This document shows positions 28,067-37,819 of a DNA stretch of 64,000 nucleotides, piece after piece. The first letter of the stretch is position 1. Every line of letters begins with the position of its first letter. The notes below the pieces were generated by a model that was not told the origin of the DNA, ran no database searches, and saw nothing but the letters and a program-made list of their open reading frames with translations. Made by a program: the position numbers and the translations under genes. The DNA is from Oxalobacter paraformigenes (lineage in GTDB: Bacteria; Pseudomonadota; Gammaproteobacteria; Burkholderiales; Burkholderiaceae_D), in assembly GCF_000158475.2 (NCBI RefSeq), contig NZ_KI392030.1, positions 267,628 through 331,627 of the forward strand, read 5' to 3'.

Positions 28067-29416
28067 TTACCCCAACCACAGATAATTCAGCAAAACGAGA
28101 GGGAGGCAATAGATCAGCGTGGCGATAACATTTTTCGTGGAAAAGTGTTGCATGATGACTTTGATACCCAGCCAGAATGACAAAACAGTCCCAAGCGCCA
28201 GTACAGCGGTTTCGAAAAAAGGAACCCACGGAAGAGAAAAACCGTATTCCTGCCACACCGAGGCACCGAGGCGGCACAACCCCAGAAAAATGCCCCAGCC
28301 GGCAAGCGGAATCAGGCAAAAAGACAGGTGTTTCCAGGAAACGCGGTTTTCTGAAATCCGGCTTGCCAGACAGAGGAAGCCGTAAACCAGCAGGCTGACC
28401 ATGGTTCCTGTCAAGACGATAAAAGCAAGACGATACAGGCTGGCGGGGCTGCTTGAGAGCCACCATGGCGGCTTGAAATGAAGCGGCAAGTCCAGAAACT
28501 TGACCATTTCCATAAATTGCTCATGCAAACTGCTTTGTGCCCATGCCAGGGAAAGGGTAACAATACCCATGATTCCCCAGACCAACAGAAAAGCGTCCGT
28601 ACCGGAAACCGTTTTGTCTCTTGCGGAAACGATCTCGATGGAAAAAGGTCTGGCGGCCAGTTCCACCGCATCACGGTAACCGTTGCACCGGCCGCAGGCG
28701 TGACAGGCGGAAGCACTTTGCATCTGCCGGATATTAATCAGTGGCGCGCAGTTGATGCGTTTCGGCGGCCCGGAAAAGCGTTTCCATTTTTCCCGGTTCA
28801 CCCGAAAGTGGATGGGCGCTATTTTTGAAAGCAGACCGAAGAAACCGTTTCCGGGGCATAAATACATGCACCAGATCCGCTTGCTGTTCCCATAAAGATA
28901 GCCCGTCAGCAGTGCCATACAGGTAGGGATGCCCAGTAAAACCAGCGTTGCGGGATAATTCTCGTAAAAGCCGGTTGATTGTCCATACAAGGTCGTGCCG
29001 ACCAGCATGGTACAGGGCCACCCTTGCCAGCGGATCCATCGGGGTATGGAGCCTTTTTTCCCATGTCCGCTGATAAATTCGGTCAGTGTTCCGTCCGGGC
29101 AGAAAATACCGCACCAGAACCGCCCGCCCAGCATCATGCTCAATACGATCAACGGCCAGCCGATTCCCCAGAACACCAGCCGGGAAAACCGGCTGAATTC
29201 CGGCAATGGAAACAGCGCAGGAAGGAGCAGCAGGGAAAAATAGATGAAAACCATTGTCCACTGAATACGGGAAATGCCGATCGGGTGACGCGCCAGGGCA
29301 TTGCCGAAACGGGCCAGCCGATTTTTTGCTTCATTTTGGGTATATTCGACAGAAAATGGCCTTTCCGGCAAGGGAGAGGGCTGGCCGGATGCTGAAATTT
29401 TCATTTCAGCGGGCAT
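28067..29416 (-). CDS. 4Fe-4S polyferredoxin-like membrane protein (NapH/CcoG-related)
   Basis: About 449 residues with several hydrophobic segments and three cysteine motifs: FWCGIFCPDG, WCMYLCPGNGF, and CHACGRC near the middle. The first two are the paired 4Fe-4S motifs of NapH/NosR/CcoG-type electron-transfer membrane proteins; the third, with a cysteine about 16 residues before it (RINCAPLIN), may bind another cluster. The sequence does not have the full ferredoxin pattern CxxCxxCxxxC of CcoG. Start uncertain: ATG at 29416 is used, ATG at 29404 and TTG at 29455 are alternatives. Its partner enzyme is not in the window. Confidence 0.78.
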   Translation of the reverse strand: MPAEMKISASGQPSPLPERPFSVEYTQNEAKNRLARFGNALARHPIGISRIQWTMVFIYFSLLLLPALFPLPEFSRFSRLVFWGIGWPLIVLSMMLGGRFWCGIFCPDGTLTEFISGHGKKGSIPRWIRWQGWPCTMLVGTTLYGQSTGFYENYPATLVLLGIPTCMALLTGYLYGNSKRIWCMYLCPGNGFFGLLSKIAPIHFRVNREKWKRFSGPPKRINCAPLINIRQMQSASACHACGRCNGYRDAVELAARPFSIEIVSARDKTVSGTDAFLLVWGIMGIVTLSLAWAQSSLHEQFMEMVKFLDLPLHFKPPWWLSSSPASLYRLAFIVLTGTMVSLLVYGFLCLASRISENRVSWKHLSFCLIPLAGWGIFLGLCRLGASVWQEYGFSLPWVPFFETAVLALGTVLSFWLGIKVIMQHFSTKNVIATLIYCLPLVLLNYLWLG

Positions 29417-29594
29417 GGCTTTGTCTGGGCACTCTTTTTTACTCACTTTTGTCAAGCCGTGTTTTCAGGGTTCTTGTCCTTACCGGAGAAGCGGTGCAAT
29501 AATGCATGCCATGTACGGAAAGCGGCTTCGGCACTGGAACAGGAAAGTCTTGCCGGGTCCGGATTGATAAACGTTTATTTCAGGGAATTGCATT

Positions 29595-30428
29595 ATGCCT
29601 TCACATGTTATCACCTTGCGAAATGGTATCACGATGCCGACACTGGGGCAGGGGACCTGGTTTATGGGAGAGTCTTCATCGGCAAAAAAAGATGAAGTCG
29701 CCGCGCTGCAAAAAGGAATCGATCTGGGTATGACGCTGATTGATACGGCGGAAATGTACGCCTCAGGCGGTGCTGAAAAAGTAACGGGCGAAGCCATTGC
29801 CGGAAGGCGCGACAAGGTGTTTCTGGTCAGCAAGGTGTTGCCGGGCAATGCCAGCAGAAAGGGAACGATTGCCGCTTTTGAACGGAGCCTTCAGCGGCTG
29901 AAAACGGATTATCTCGATTTGTATTTGCTGCACTGGCGGGGAGGCTATCCGCTGGATGAAACGTTCGAAGCCATGGAAAGACTGCTTGATGCCGGCAAGA
30001 TACGCGCCTACGGCGTTTCCAATTTCGATCTGGACGACATGCGGGAAGCATCCCGTTACGATAACGGCCACATCTGTGTCAATCAGGTATTGTACAACCT
30101 GGCGTCAAGAGGTATTGAATGGGATTTGCTTCCCTGGCAAAAGAACCACAATATTCCTGTCATGGCGTATTCTCCGCTTTACCAGACTCGTCTTTTGAGG
30201 AGCCCGGAGCTGAAACAGGTTGCCCAGGAATTATCCATTACACCGGCGCAACTGGCATTGGCCTGGCTTTTGCATCAGGGAACGGTACCGATTCCCAAAT
30301 CGTCCAGCGTCAAGCGCGTTGAAGAAAACCGCAAGGCCTGGGATATCACGCTTGAGCAGGGCGTTCTGGATAAACTGGATGCTGTTTTCCCGCCGCCGGA
30401 TCGCAAAATGCCCCTTGATGTTCTGTAA
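29595..30428 (+). CDS. Aldo/keto reductase
   Basis: 277-residue NADPH-dependent aldo/keto reductase with the full catalytic tetrad D50, Y55, K80 and H113 (LIDTAEMY, VSKV, LLHWRGG) and the C-terminal nucleotide site IPKSSSVKRVEEN. It most resembles the YeaE/DkgA-like group that reduces small aldehydes such as methylglyoxal; substrate cannot be read from sequence. It ends two bases before the convergent DUF1857-like gene. Confidence 0.92.
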   Translation: MPSHVITLRNGITMPTLGQGTWFMGESSSAKKDEVAALQKGIDLGMTLIDTAEMYASGGAEKVTGEAIAGRRDKVFLVSKVLPGNASRKGTIAAFERSLQRLKTDYLDLYLLHWRGGYPLDETFEAMERLLDAGKIRAYGVSNFDLDDMREASRYDNGHICVNQVLYNLASRGIEWDLLPWQKNHNIPVMAYSPLYQTRLLRSPELKQVAQELSITPAQLALAWLLHQGTVPIPKSSSVKRVEENRKAWDITLEQGVLDKLDAVFPPPDRKMPLDVL

Positions 30429-30429
30429 T

Positions 30430-30930
30430 CTAGGAAGACAAGGGCATATCCGTGTCTGTTGCAGGGCCGTTCAAACGGCCCTGTGCCGCAAACTGGCGTA
30501 TAAGCCGGATCGAATCAATATCGGTTTCCTTGTAGGCAGAACGCCGGAAATCGTTGTACATGGCTTCGGCGCCCTCATCCGGTGCGGAATCCTCATAGAT
30601 GAACCGGACAAAAAAGCGTCCCGGAAAGGGTTCGTCAATCGAAATTTCGAGCTTCGATTCGATAATTTCACCTTGTGCCGGAATGTAAAACGACAACTTC
30701 TGCATGGGAACGAATTCGACCTTGTCGTTTACCCTGAATTTTCCGAAATTCAGGATTCGTGAAATGGCATGGTCGGATTCCTCGACTATTTCGAACGAAT
30801 CCATGTGCGGAATGAACAAGGTCGGCTCTTTGGCACGCAAGAGCAAGCCATGCCACAGTTGTTTCCGGTCCAGTATGTCGGTGCGCGGATCGTCAAAATT
30901 GTTGATCTCGATCAGATGTTCAAATTTCAT
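30430..30930 (-). CDS. SRPBCC-fold protein (DUF1857/AtaL-like)
   Basis: 166-residue protein resembling the DUF1857/AtaL-like group of the START/SRPBCC ligand-binding superfamily (FEHLIEINNFDDPRTDILDRKQLWHGLLLRAKEP, with the conserved W-G-L-L-A-K-P core and YNDFRRSAYKETDIDSIRLIR at the end). Ligand and function are unknown. It converges with the aldo/keto reductase and lies 78 bases downstream of fmt on the same strand. Confidence 0.75.
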   Translation of the reverse strand: MKFEHLIEINNFDDPRTDILDRKQLWHGLLLRAKEPTLFIPHMDSFEIVEESDHAISRILNFGKFRVNDKVEFVPMQKLSFYIPAQGEIIESKLEISIDEPFPGRFFVRFIYEDSAPDEGAEAMYNDFRRSAYKETDIDSIRLIRQFAAQGRLNGPATDTDMPLSS

Positions 30931-31008
30931 GGAAATACAGGATCAGGTTGATGGGAGCCACTACCCGGCCGGCTGGCCGTTGGCTTTGGGAATGATAATG
31001 GAGATGGT

Positions 31009-31959
31009 TCATTCAAAACAGCCGTTTTCAAAAGAGAACCCTTTTATGAATTCGGCAGCAGACAGACGTTTCCCTCCCGGTTTCTGCAATTCGAGTATTC
31101 TTACAGAATCTTCGACGCAACCGACAACAATGCCGCTTTCGTTGACAGAAACGATCTGCCCGGCTTTTGTTCCGGGATAGCTTCCTGCGTTTTCCGCCTT
31201 CCATATCTTGATTGGAATATTCCGGTATTTCGCGATACATCCCGGAAAAGGATCGAAAGCCCGTATCTTGTTGACAATTTCAGTGGCGGAAAAAGTGAAG
31301 TTTACAGTCGCTTCTTCCTTCCTGATTTTTGCCGCGTAAATCGCGGCATCTTCGTCCTGTACCGTAAAACGGGCAGAGTTCTCCGCAAGCTGGTTCAGAG
31401 CGGACAAAATCAGCCGGCTTCCCAAATCGGCCAGTTTGTCGTGGAGCCGGGAAGCGTTATCGTCTTTTTCAATGGCAACAGTTTCTTTGAGCAGAACCGG
31501 TCCCGTGTCGAGTCCTTCTTCCATCTGCATGATGGAAACGCCGGTTTTTTCATCGCCCGCTTCAATCGCGCGCTGAATCGGTGCGGCGCCCCGCCATCTC
31601 GGAAGAAGCGATGCATGAATGTTCAGGCAACCGTATTTCGGCAGTTCGAGGAATACTTTTGGCAGAATAAGACCATAGGCAACCACGACCATCACATCCG
31701 GTTCGATCCGGGCGATCCGTTCATACACTTTTTTCGCTTCTTCGCCATGCCGGCCATCCAGTCGCAAGGAAACGGGTTGTTCGACGGGAATGCCCTCTGA
31801 CACGGCCAGTTTCTTGACAGCCGAAGCCTGCAATTTCATGCCTCGACCGGATGGGCGGTCAGGTTGTGTCAGGACAAGTCCGATTTGATGTCCGGCTCGG
31901 ACAAGGGCATTCAATGCGGTACTGGCGAATTCAGGCGTTCCGGCAAAAACAATTTTCAT
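31009..31959 (-). CDS. fmt: Methionyl-tRNA formyltransferase
   Basis: 316 residues; formylates initiator Met-tRNA using 10-formyl-THF. The formyltransferase domain has the N/H active-site segment [20 protein letters not shown] and D of EEGLDTGPV; the C-terminal OB domain (from about 205) is present. It overlaps def by four bases (ATGA). Confidence 0.97.
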   Translation of the reverse strand: MKIVFAGTPEFASTALNALVRAGHQIGLVLTQPDRPSGRGMKLQASAVKKLAVSEGIPVEQPVSLRLDGRHGEEAKKVYERIARIEPDVMVVVAYGLILPKVFLELPKYGCLNIHASLLPRWRGAAPIQRAIEAGDEKTGVSIMQMEEGLDTGPVLLKETVAIEKDDNASRLHDKLADLGSRLILSALNQLAENSARFTVQDEDAAIYAAKIRKEEATVNFTFSATEIVNKIRAFDPFPGCIAKYRNIPIKIWKAENAGSYPGTKAGQIVSVNESGIVVGCVEDSVRILELQKPGGKRLSAAEFIKGFSFENGCFE

Positions 31960-32507
31960 CGTTTGTTTCCCTGTTTCTTCACATTCGCTCCGGTCACGCT
32001 TTTTTTCTGTTCCCTTTCTTCCTTGAGCAGTTTTTTCTTGATCCGGTTTCGTTTCATGGGAGAAAGATAATCCACAAACACGCGTCCTTTCAGATGATCT
32101 ATTTCATGTTGGACACAAACGGCCAGCAAACCTTCGGCTTCCATTTCGAATGCCTTGCCATCCACGTCCTGTGCCCGAACCGTGACTCTGGCCGGACGTT
32201 CGATTTCATCGTAAATGCCGGGAAGCGAAAGACATCCTTCTTCGAAAAGGGTTTTTTCCTCGCTTGCCTTAATGATTTGGGGGTTGATGAACACGTGCAG
32301 TTCGTTGCGTTTCTCCGACACGTCAATAACCACGACCTGGCGGTGAGCATTGACCTGGGGTGCGGCCAGCCCGACGCCAGGGGCTTCATACATTGTTTGA
32401 GCCATGTTTTCAACCAGCGTTTTCAGCTCGGAATCAAACGAAGTAACAGGACGGGACGGTTTCAACAAGCGCGGGTCAGGGTAGCGCAAAATGGGTAAAC
32501 GTGCCAT
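31956..32507 (-). CDS. def: Peptide deformylase
   Basis: 183-residue metalloenzyme removing the N-formyl group from new proteins. Metal ligands C92 (EEGCLSL) and H134/H138 (QHEIDH) and the substrate motif GVGLAAPQV (residues 44-52) are intact. It is first in a def-fmt pair divergent from dprA, with a 229-base promoter region between. Confidence 0.97.
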   Translation of the reverse strand: MARLPILRYPDPRLLKPSRPVTSFDSELKTLVENMAQTMYEAPGVGLAAPQVNAHRQVVVIDVSEKRNELHVFINPQIIKASEEKTLFEEGCLSLPGIYDEIERPARVTVRAQDVDGKAFEMEAEGLLAVCVQHEIDHLKGRVFVDYLSPMKRNRIKKKLLKEEREQKKSVTGANVKKQGNKR

Positions 32508-32736
32508 TTGTTCTTTATCAGATGCAACAATCGGATGGAGAATCTTGCCAGAGGGAATTTTCCTAGGCAGAATCTGGATGAAAAGGCTATATTTTATATT
32601 TCCCGCAATGAAAATACAGGATGCCGGAATAATAGCGAAGTTGAAAGTTTAGCATAGCCCTTCTTTTTGTGTAGGAACATGGCGTTTCTTTCAGCAAGAG
32701 AGAAGTTTTGATTTCAGTTCATATGGAAAGCCGACA

Positions 32737-33858
32737 TTGAGTAAAACGATCCCTTATGATAAAGAAGAACTGGCAGCCTGGATTCGTCTTGTCCTGACTC
32801 CCGGCATCGGTATCCGGACGGCACACAAAATGCTGACGGCTTACGGTTTGCCCCAAAACATTTTCATGACGTCTTACCGGGAACTTCAGCGAATCGTGTC
32901 ACCGCAAATTGCGGACGCCATTTATGCGCCTGTTCCCGAAGCGATTACGGAACAGATTGAAAAGACACAAAAGTGGCTTGAGGAACCGGGTAATGCCATT
33001 TTAACCTTGTCCGACAGCAATTATCCGGGATTGCTTCTTGAAATTCCCGATCCACCGCTTATGCTTTACGTAAAAGGCAGGGTGGAGTTGTTGTCGTCGC
33101 CATCCATCGCCATCGTAGGAAGCCGGAATGCTACGGCACAGGGTCGCATGGATGCCAAGGAATTCGCCCGTTCCCTGAGCGAATCGGGGCTGACTATTAT
33201 TTCCGGTCTGGCGCTGGGAATCGACGCGGCGGCCCATCGTGGTGGCCTGAAAGGCAAGGGTTCCACCATTGCCGTTGTCGGTACGGGAGCCGATATCGTC
33301 TATCCTGCCCGAAATCGGGAACTTGCCCTCCAGATTGCGGAAGAAGGCTGCGTTATCAGCGAGTTCCCCTTGGGAACGGGCCCTCTTGCCTCGAACTTTC
33401 CACGGCGAAATCGCGTTATCAGCGGTTTGTCAGGCGGCATCCTGGTTGTGGAAGCCGCTGCCAGATCGGGTTCATTGATAACCGCCAAAACAGCTATCGA
33501 TCAGGGACGCGATGTCTTCGCTATTCCGGGTTCGATTCATTCTCCCTTATCCCGTGGCTGTCACGAATTGATACGTCAGGGAGCCAAACTGGTTGAGACT
33601 TCTCAAGACGTTCTGGAAGAATTGAAACACTATAATAGTGTCTCTGAATCATCTGACCGAAAGATGGAACCTGAAAATACCTCACTGCAGGAAGACATTC
33701 TTTTACAGATGGGGTTTGATCCGGTGGATTCCGATACCTTGTGCGAGCGATGTGAAATTGATGCCGCCTCTTTGAATGTGGAGTTGCTCAGTCTGGAACT
33801 GGCCGGTGAAGTGGAGAGTCTGGCAGGGGGATTTTATCGCCGACTGGTCAAGCGTTGA
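32737..33858 (+). CDS. dprA: DNA-processing protein DprA (Smf)
   Basis: 373-residue RecA loader for transforming ssDNA. N-terminal SAM-like helices (about 1-70), then the Rossmann-like core (SIAIVGSRNATAQGRMDA, SGLALGIDAAAH, GTGADIVYPARNREL, FPRRNRVISGLS) and a C-terminal winged-helix domain. The start is TTG at 32737; the next in-frame Met (residue 27) would cut the conserved N-terminus. Divergent from def. Confidence 0.94.
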   Translation: MSKTIPYDKEELAAWIRLVLTPGIGIRTAHKMLTAYGLPQNIFMTSYRELQRIVSPQIADAIYAPVPEAITEQIEKTQKWLEEPGNAILTLSDSNYPGLLLEIPDPPLMLYVKGRVELLSSPSIAIVGSRNATAQGRMDAKEFARSLSESGLTIISGLALGIDAAAHRGGLKGKGSTIAVVGTGADIVYPARNRELALQIAEEGCVISEFPLGTGPLASNFPRRNRVISGLSGGILVVEAAARSGSLITAKTAIDQGRDVFAIPGSIHSPLSRGCHELIRQGAKLVETSQDVLEELKHYNSVSESSDRKMEPENTSLQEDILLQMGFDPVDSDTLCERCEIDAASLNVELLSLELAGEVESLAGGFYRRLVKR

Positions 33859-34077
33859 CTGCATTGCCACTGCATCAGAAAAGCCTTGTTCAGTCAGTAT
33901 AACGGACAAGTCACATGTTGGTAAAAGATAAAAATTCCCGTTTTATTTTCAGACATTGAATCGTTTGCTTGCAGAGGGCAGCCTTCTCACATTATCATTT
34001 CCCGCTCTGTGTCCCGATGATTCATTGTTTGAAATGGCATTTCTCTCTTTCAACTTCCCTTTACGAGTTTCGTTTTT

Positions 34078-36696
34078 ATGACCAAAACGCTCATCATTGC
34101 CGAAAAACCGTCTGTCGCAAATGACATCGCGAAAAGTCTGGGCGGTTTTACCAAACAGGGTGATTACTTCGAGTCGGATCAATACGTCCTGACTTCGGCA
34201 GTCGGACATCTGTTGGAAATCAGGGCGCCGGAAGAGTACGAAGTCAAGCGCGGTAAATGGAGTTTTGCCAATTTGCCCGTCATTCCCCCCAGTTTTGCGC
34301 TGGAACCAATTGCCAAAACGGAACCCAGACTTAAAATGTTGAGCCGGCTAATCCGGAGAAAAGACATTACTGCCATTGTCAATGCATGCGATGCCGGCCG
34401 TGAAGGCGAGTTGATTTTCAGGCTGATTGCCCAGTATACCAAGGCAAAACAGCCTATCAAACGCTTGTGGCTGCAATCCATGACGCCGGCAGCCATCCGT
34501 GACGGTTTCAAACGTTTGCGGGATGATGAGGAAATGCTTCCGCTGGCCAGAGCGGCACGCAGCCGTTCGGAAGCGGATTGGCTGATCGGCATCAACGGCA
34601 CCCGTGCCATGACGGCTTTCAACTCGAAAGAAGGGGGATTCTTTCTGACTACCGTTGGACGGGTTCAGACACCGACGCTTTCAATCGTCGTCCAGCGTGA
34701 AGAAAAGATCAAAAGTTTTGTCTCAAGAGATTATTGGGAGGTAAGAGCCGAGTTTGTCTGCGCGAAAGGCGTTTATGAAGGCCGCTGGCTTGATTCCCAT
34801 TTCAAAAAAGACGGGGCCGATCCCGAAAAAAGGCCGGAACGACTGTGGAGCCGCGCTGCTGCCGAGTCGATTGTTACTGCCTGTCTGGGCAAAGATGGAA
34901 AGGTTACCGAAGAATCGAAACCGACGACATCTCTTTCCCCGGCCTTGTTCGATTTGACCAGCTTGCAGCGAGAAGCCAACGCCCGCTTCGGTTTTTCCGC
35001 CAAAAATACGCTTTCACTCGCTCAGGCGCTTTATGAAAAACACAAGGTTTTGACTTACCCGCGAACGGATTCCCGCCATTTGCCGGAAGATTATCTGCAA
35101 ACCAGTATGCAGACTCTGGAAAGTCTGAAGGAAAACGCAAATTATCAGACATTCGCTTCACAGATTCTGGAAAGTCGCTGGGTTCGACCTAACAAGCGAA
35201 TATTCGACAATAAGAAAATATCGGATCACTTCGCCATTATTCCTACCACACAGTTGCCGAAAAATCTGTCCGAACCCGAACAGAAACTGTACGATCTCGT
35301 TACGCGCCGGTTCATGGCGGTGTTTTTTCCGGCTGCCGAGTTTCTCGTCACTACCCGGTTTACCGAAGTAGCCGGTCATCGTTTCAAAAGTGAAGGGCGG
35401 GTTATGACCAGCCCGGGATGGCTCGCCATTTATGGAAAGGAAATGCCGGCCGCAGGCAAGAATGCCGATAACGATCGCCTGCTGGTTCCGGTATCGCCGG
35501 GCGAAACCGTCTTGACCGATAAAGTCCTGATCGATGATATGGCAACAAAACCGCCCGCACGTTATACGGAAGCGACATTGCTTTCGGCTATGGAAGGCGC
35601 CGGCAAACTGGTCGAGGATGAACTGCGCGAAGCGATGAAGGACAAGGGGCTCGGTACGCCGGCAACGCGTGCTGCTATTATTGAAGGGCTTTTGAGCGAG
35701 AAATATCTTTTGAGAGAAGGGCGGGAGCTTATTCCGACGCCTAAAGCGTTTCAGCTTATGACGTTGCTAAAGGGCCTGGGTGTCAAGGAATTGACCTTGC
35801 CCGAGCTGACAGGAGAGTGGGAATTCAAACTGTCTCAAATGGAAAAAGGGCAGATAAGTCGCGAAGAATTCATGCAGCAGATTGCCAGAATGGCACAGGT
35901 AATCGTCAAACGGGCCAAAGAGTACGATGAAGACACGATCCCGGGCGATTATGCCATCCTGCAAACGCCGTGTCCGAAATGCGGCGGCGAAGTTCGTGAA
36001 AATTACCGTCGTTTCGCCTGTACGCAGTGCGATTTTTCCATCAGCAAAACACCGGGAAGCCGACAGTTTTCCATTCCCGAAGTCGAAGAATTGCTTGGAA
36101 ACGGCCAGATCGGCCCGTTGCAGGGATTCCGTTCGAAAATGGGACGTCCTTTTGCCGCCATTCTGAAAATTGTGCCGGATGCTGACAAGGATAATTTCAA
36201 ACTGGAATTCGATTTTGGCCAGCCACAGGAAGAGGAGGCTGGAACTGCGGATTTTTCCGGCAAGATTCCTGTTGGAAATTGCCCGAAATGCGCAGGAAAA
36301 ATTTATGAGTCCGGTTTGTCCTACATTTGTGAAAATACGGTGGCACAGCCTAAAAGTTGCGATTTCCGGAGTGGTCGTATCATTCTTCAGCAGGAAATAG
36401 TCCCGGAACAGATGGCAAAGTTGTTGAATGACGGACAGACCGATCTGCTGACGGGCTTTGTTTCCCAGCGAACTCACCGGCCTTTCAAGGCTTATCTCGC
36501 TTTGGGAAAAGAGGGAAAGGTCAGTTTCAAGTTCGAAGAAACGGCGGTGAAAGCATCCTCCGCAAAGAAAAAAGCGACGACGGCCAGCAAAACGAAAAGC
36601 TCCGCTAAAGCGGCCGATACCGCCAGGGAAAAAACAGCGGTGAAAAAAACAGCAGCCCGGAAAACATCGGCAAGGAAAGCGAAAACCGAGGAATGA
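34078..36696 (+). CDS. topB: DNA topoisomerase III
   Basis: 872-residue type IA topoisomerase that decatenates DNA. The Toprim domain (TLIIAEKPSVANDIAKSL ... NACDAGREGELIF) and catalytic Tyr Y327 (VLTYPRTDSRHLP) are present; a four-cysteine element (CPKCGGEV ... CTQC) and a second (CPKC ... ) occupy about residues 630-780. The last 45 residues are Lys/Ala/Thr-rich, a DNA-binding tail longer than in the E. coli protein. Stands 219 bases after dprA; the smg (DUF494) gene often found there is absent. Confidence 0.95.
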   Translation: MTKTLIIAEKPSVANDIAKSLGGFTKQGDYFESDQYVLTSAVGHLLEIRAPEEYEVKRGKWSFANLPVIPPSFALEPIAKTEPRLKMLSRLIRRKDITAIVNACDAGREGELIFRLIAQYTKAKQPIKRLWLQSMTPAAIRDGFKRLRDDEEMLPLARAARSRSEADWLIGINGTRAMTAFNSKEGGFFLTTVGRVQTPTLSIVVQREEKIKSFVSRDYWEVRAEFVCAKGVYEGRWLDSHFKKDGADPEKRPERLWSRAAAESIVTACLGKDGKVTEESKPTTSLSPALFDLTSLQREANARFGFSAKNTLSLAQALYEKHKVLTYPRTDSRHLPEDYLQTSMQTLESLKENANYQTFASQILESRWVRPNKRIFDNKKISDHFAIIPTTQLPKNLSEPEQKLYDLVTRRFMAVFFPAAEFLVTTRFTEVAGHRFKSEGRVMTSPGWLAIYGKEMPAAGKNADNDRLLVPVSPGETVLTDKVLIDDMATKPPARYTEATLLSAMEGAGKLVEDELREAMKDKGLGTPATRAAIIEGLLSEKYLLREGRELIPTPKAFQLMTLLKGLGVKELTLPELTGEWEFKLSQMEKGQISREEFMQQIARMAQVIVKRAKEYDEDTIPGDYAILQTPCPKCGGEVRENYRRFACTQCDFSISKTPGSRQFSIPEVEELLGNGQIGPLQGFRSKMGRPFAAILKIVPDADKDNFKLEFDFGQPQEEEAGTADFSGKIPVGNCPKCAGKIYESGLSYICENTVAQPKSCDFRSGRIILQQEIVPEQMAKLLNDGQTDLLTGFVSQRTHRPFKAYLALGKEGKVSFKFEETAVKASSAKKKATTASKTKSSAKAADTAREKTAVKKTAARKTSARKAKTEE

Positions 36697-36723
36697 TTCC
36701 GTTTCACGCTTTTCCGAAAACCG

Positions 36724-36752
36724 AAAAGGAGGCTTGAAAGCCTCCTTTTTTT
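36724..36752 (+). terminator. Terminator between topB and the convergent reductase
   Basis: Stem aaaaggaggc (36724-36733) against gcctcctttt (36740-36749) with a 6-base loop (extended by two A-T pairs) and a T-run to 36752; A-tract on the left makes it usable by the minus-strand gene as well. Confidence 0.85.
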
Positions 36753-36766
36753 GGGTAATGCATTGG

Positions 36767-37804
36767 TCAACGGTGTCCAAGTACCGGATGGGGCTGGTAC
36801 GGCTTTTCAAGTTCGGCGATTTCTTCTTCAGACAGTTTGACCGTTGTCGCCGAAACGGCTTCGTCCAGTTGGGGCAGTTTTGAGGTGCCGACGATTGGAG
36901 CCGTAACGCCCTTGTGAAGCAACCAGGCGTAAGCGACCTGTGCATTGGAAAGGCCGCGCTGGCTGGCTACTTTATTAAGGGCGTTCACGACATCGAAATC
37001 GGCGTCGGAATAAAAGACGCGGAGTGCCATTTCATCCGTTTTGGCACGTGACGTGGCTGAATTGTTTTTGGATGCGTCCCTGTCGTCCGGTTTGCGGTTC
37101 CCGGCCAGAAATCCGCGAGCCAGGGGGCTCCAGGGAATCAAGCCGATGCCCTGATCCTTGCAGAGAGGGATCATTTCCCTTTCTTCTTCTCGGTATGCAA
37201 GATTGTAGTGGTTTTGCATGGAGATGAAACGGGACCAGTTGTGTTCTTTGGCAACTTGCTGCGCTTTGGCGAATTGCCAGGCCCACATGCTGGAGGCACC
37301 GATGTAACGGACTTTTCCGGATCTGACCACATCGTTAAGCGCTTCCATGGTCTCTTCAATCGGTGTCGATGGATCCCAGCGGTGGATCTGGTAAAGGTCG
37401 ATGTAATCGGTACCCAGCCGCTTGAGAGAGGCGTCCACGGCAGCAAACAGGTGTTTTCTCGACAATCCGCTGGTGTTGGGAGGAATTTTCTGCGCACTGG
37501 CTGAGGCCGCATCGGCCGATATGTCGTCTGAAACGTGAAAATAAACCTTGGTCGCGATAACGATTTCCTCGCGTTTTGCATATTCCTTCAACAGTTTGCC
37601 TGTCAATATCTCGGACAGACCGTTGGAATAAAGATTGGCGGTATCGAAAAAATTGATGCCGGCTTCAACGGCACGACGGATAAACGGACGGGATGCGGAT
37701 TTGTCCAGAACCCAGGGGCGCCATTTTGGCGAGCCATAAGTCATCATGCCCAGACAAATACGCGATACTTTCAATCCGCTTGATCCGAGATTGACGTATT
37801 CCAT
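36767..37804 (-). CDS. Aldo/keto reductase, large-subfamily (YajO/Gpr-like)
   Basis: 345-residue aldo/keto reductase of the AKR group with NLGSSGLKVSRICLGMMTYG at the start, catalytic D and Y in FFDTANLYSNG, K in ATKVYF, and H in QIHRWDP, plus the cofactor loop PIVGTSKLPQLDEAV. Not closely related to the reductase at 29595. Many members reduce aldehydes of sugars or deoxyxylulose phosphate precursors; the substrate here is unknown. It lies 15 bases downstream of the response-regulator gene on the same strand. Confidence 0.92.
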   Translation of the reverse strand: MEYVNLGSSGLKVSRICLGMMTYGSPKWRPWVLDKSASRPFIRRAVEAGINFFDTANLYSNGLSEILTGKLLKEYAKREEIVIATKVYFHVSDDISADAASASAQKIPPNTSGLSRKHLFAAVDASLKRLGTDYIDLYQIHRWDPSTPIEETMEALNDVVRSGKVRYIGASSMWAWQFAKAQQVAKEHNWSRFISMQNHYNLAYREEEREMIPLCKDQGIGLIPWSPLARGFLAGNRKPDDRDASKNNSATSRAKTDEMALRVFYSDADFDVVNALNKVASQRGLSNAQVAYAWLLHKGVTAPIVGTSKLPQLDEAVSATTVKLSEEEIAELEKPYQPHPVLGHR

Positions 37805-37819
37805 CAGTTGTCCTTTCGT

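Noticed and set aside
30462-30483. Terminator for the aldo/keto reductase at 29595
   Set aside because: A 9-bp hairpin (cagggccgt/acggccctg) lies 32 bases after its stop, but it has no T-run and sits inside the convergent DUF1857-like gene.
35767-36945. 392-codon frame antisense to topB and the following reductase
   Set aside because: Runs across the topB terminator and into the convergent gene; Phe/Arg-rich with no known motif.
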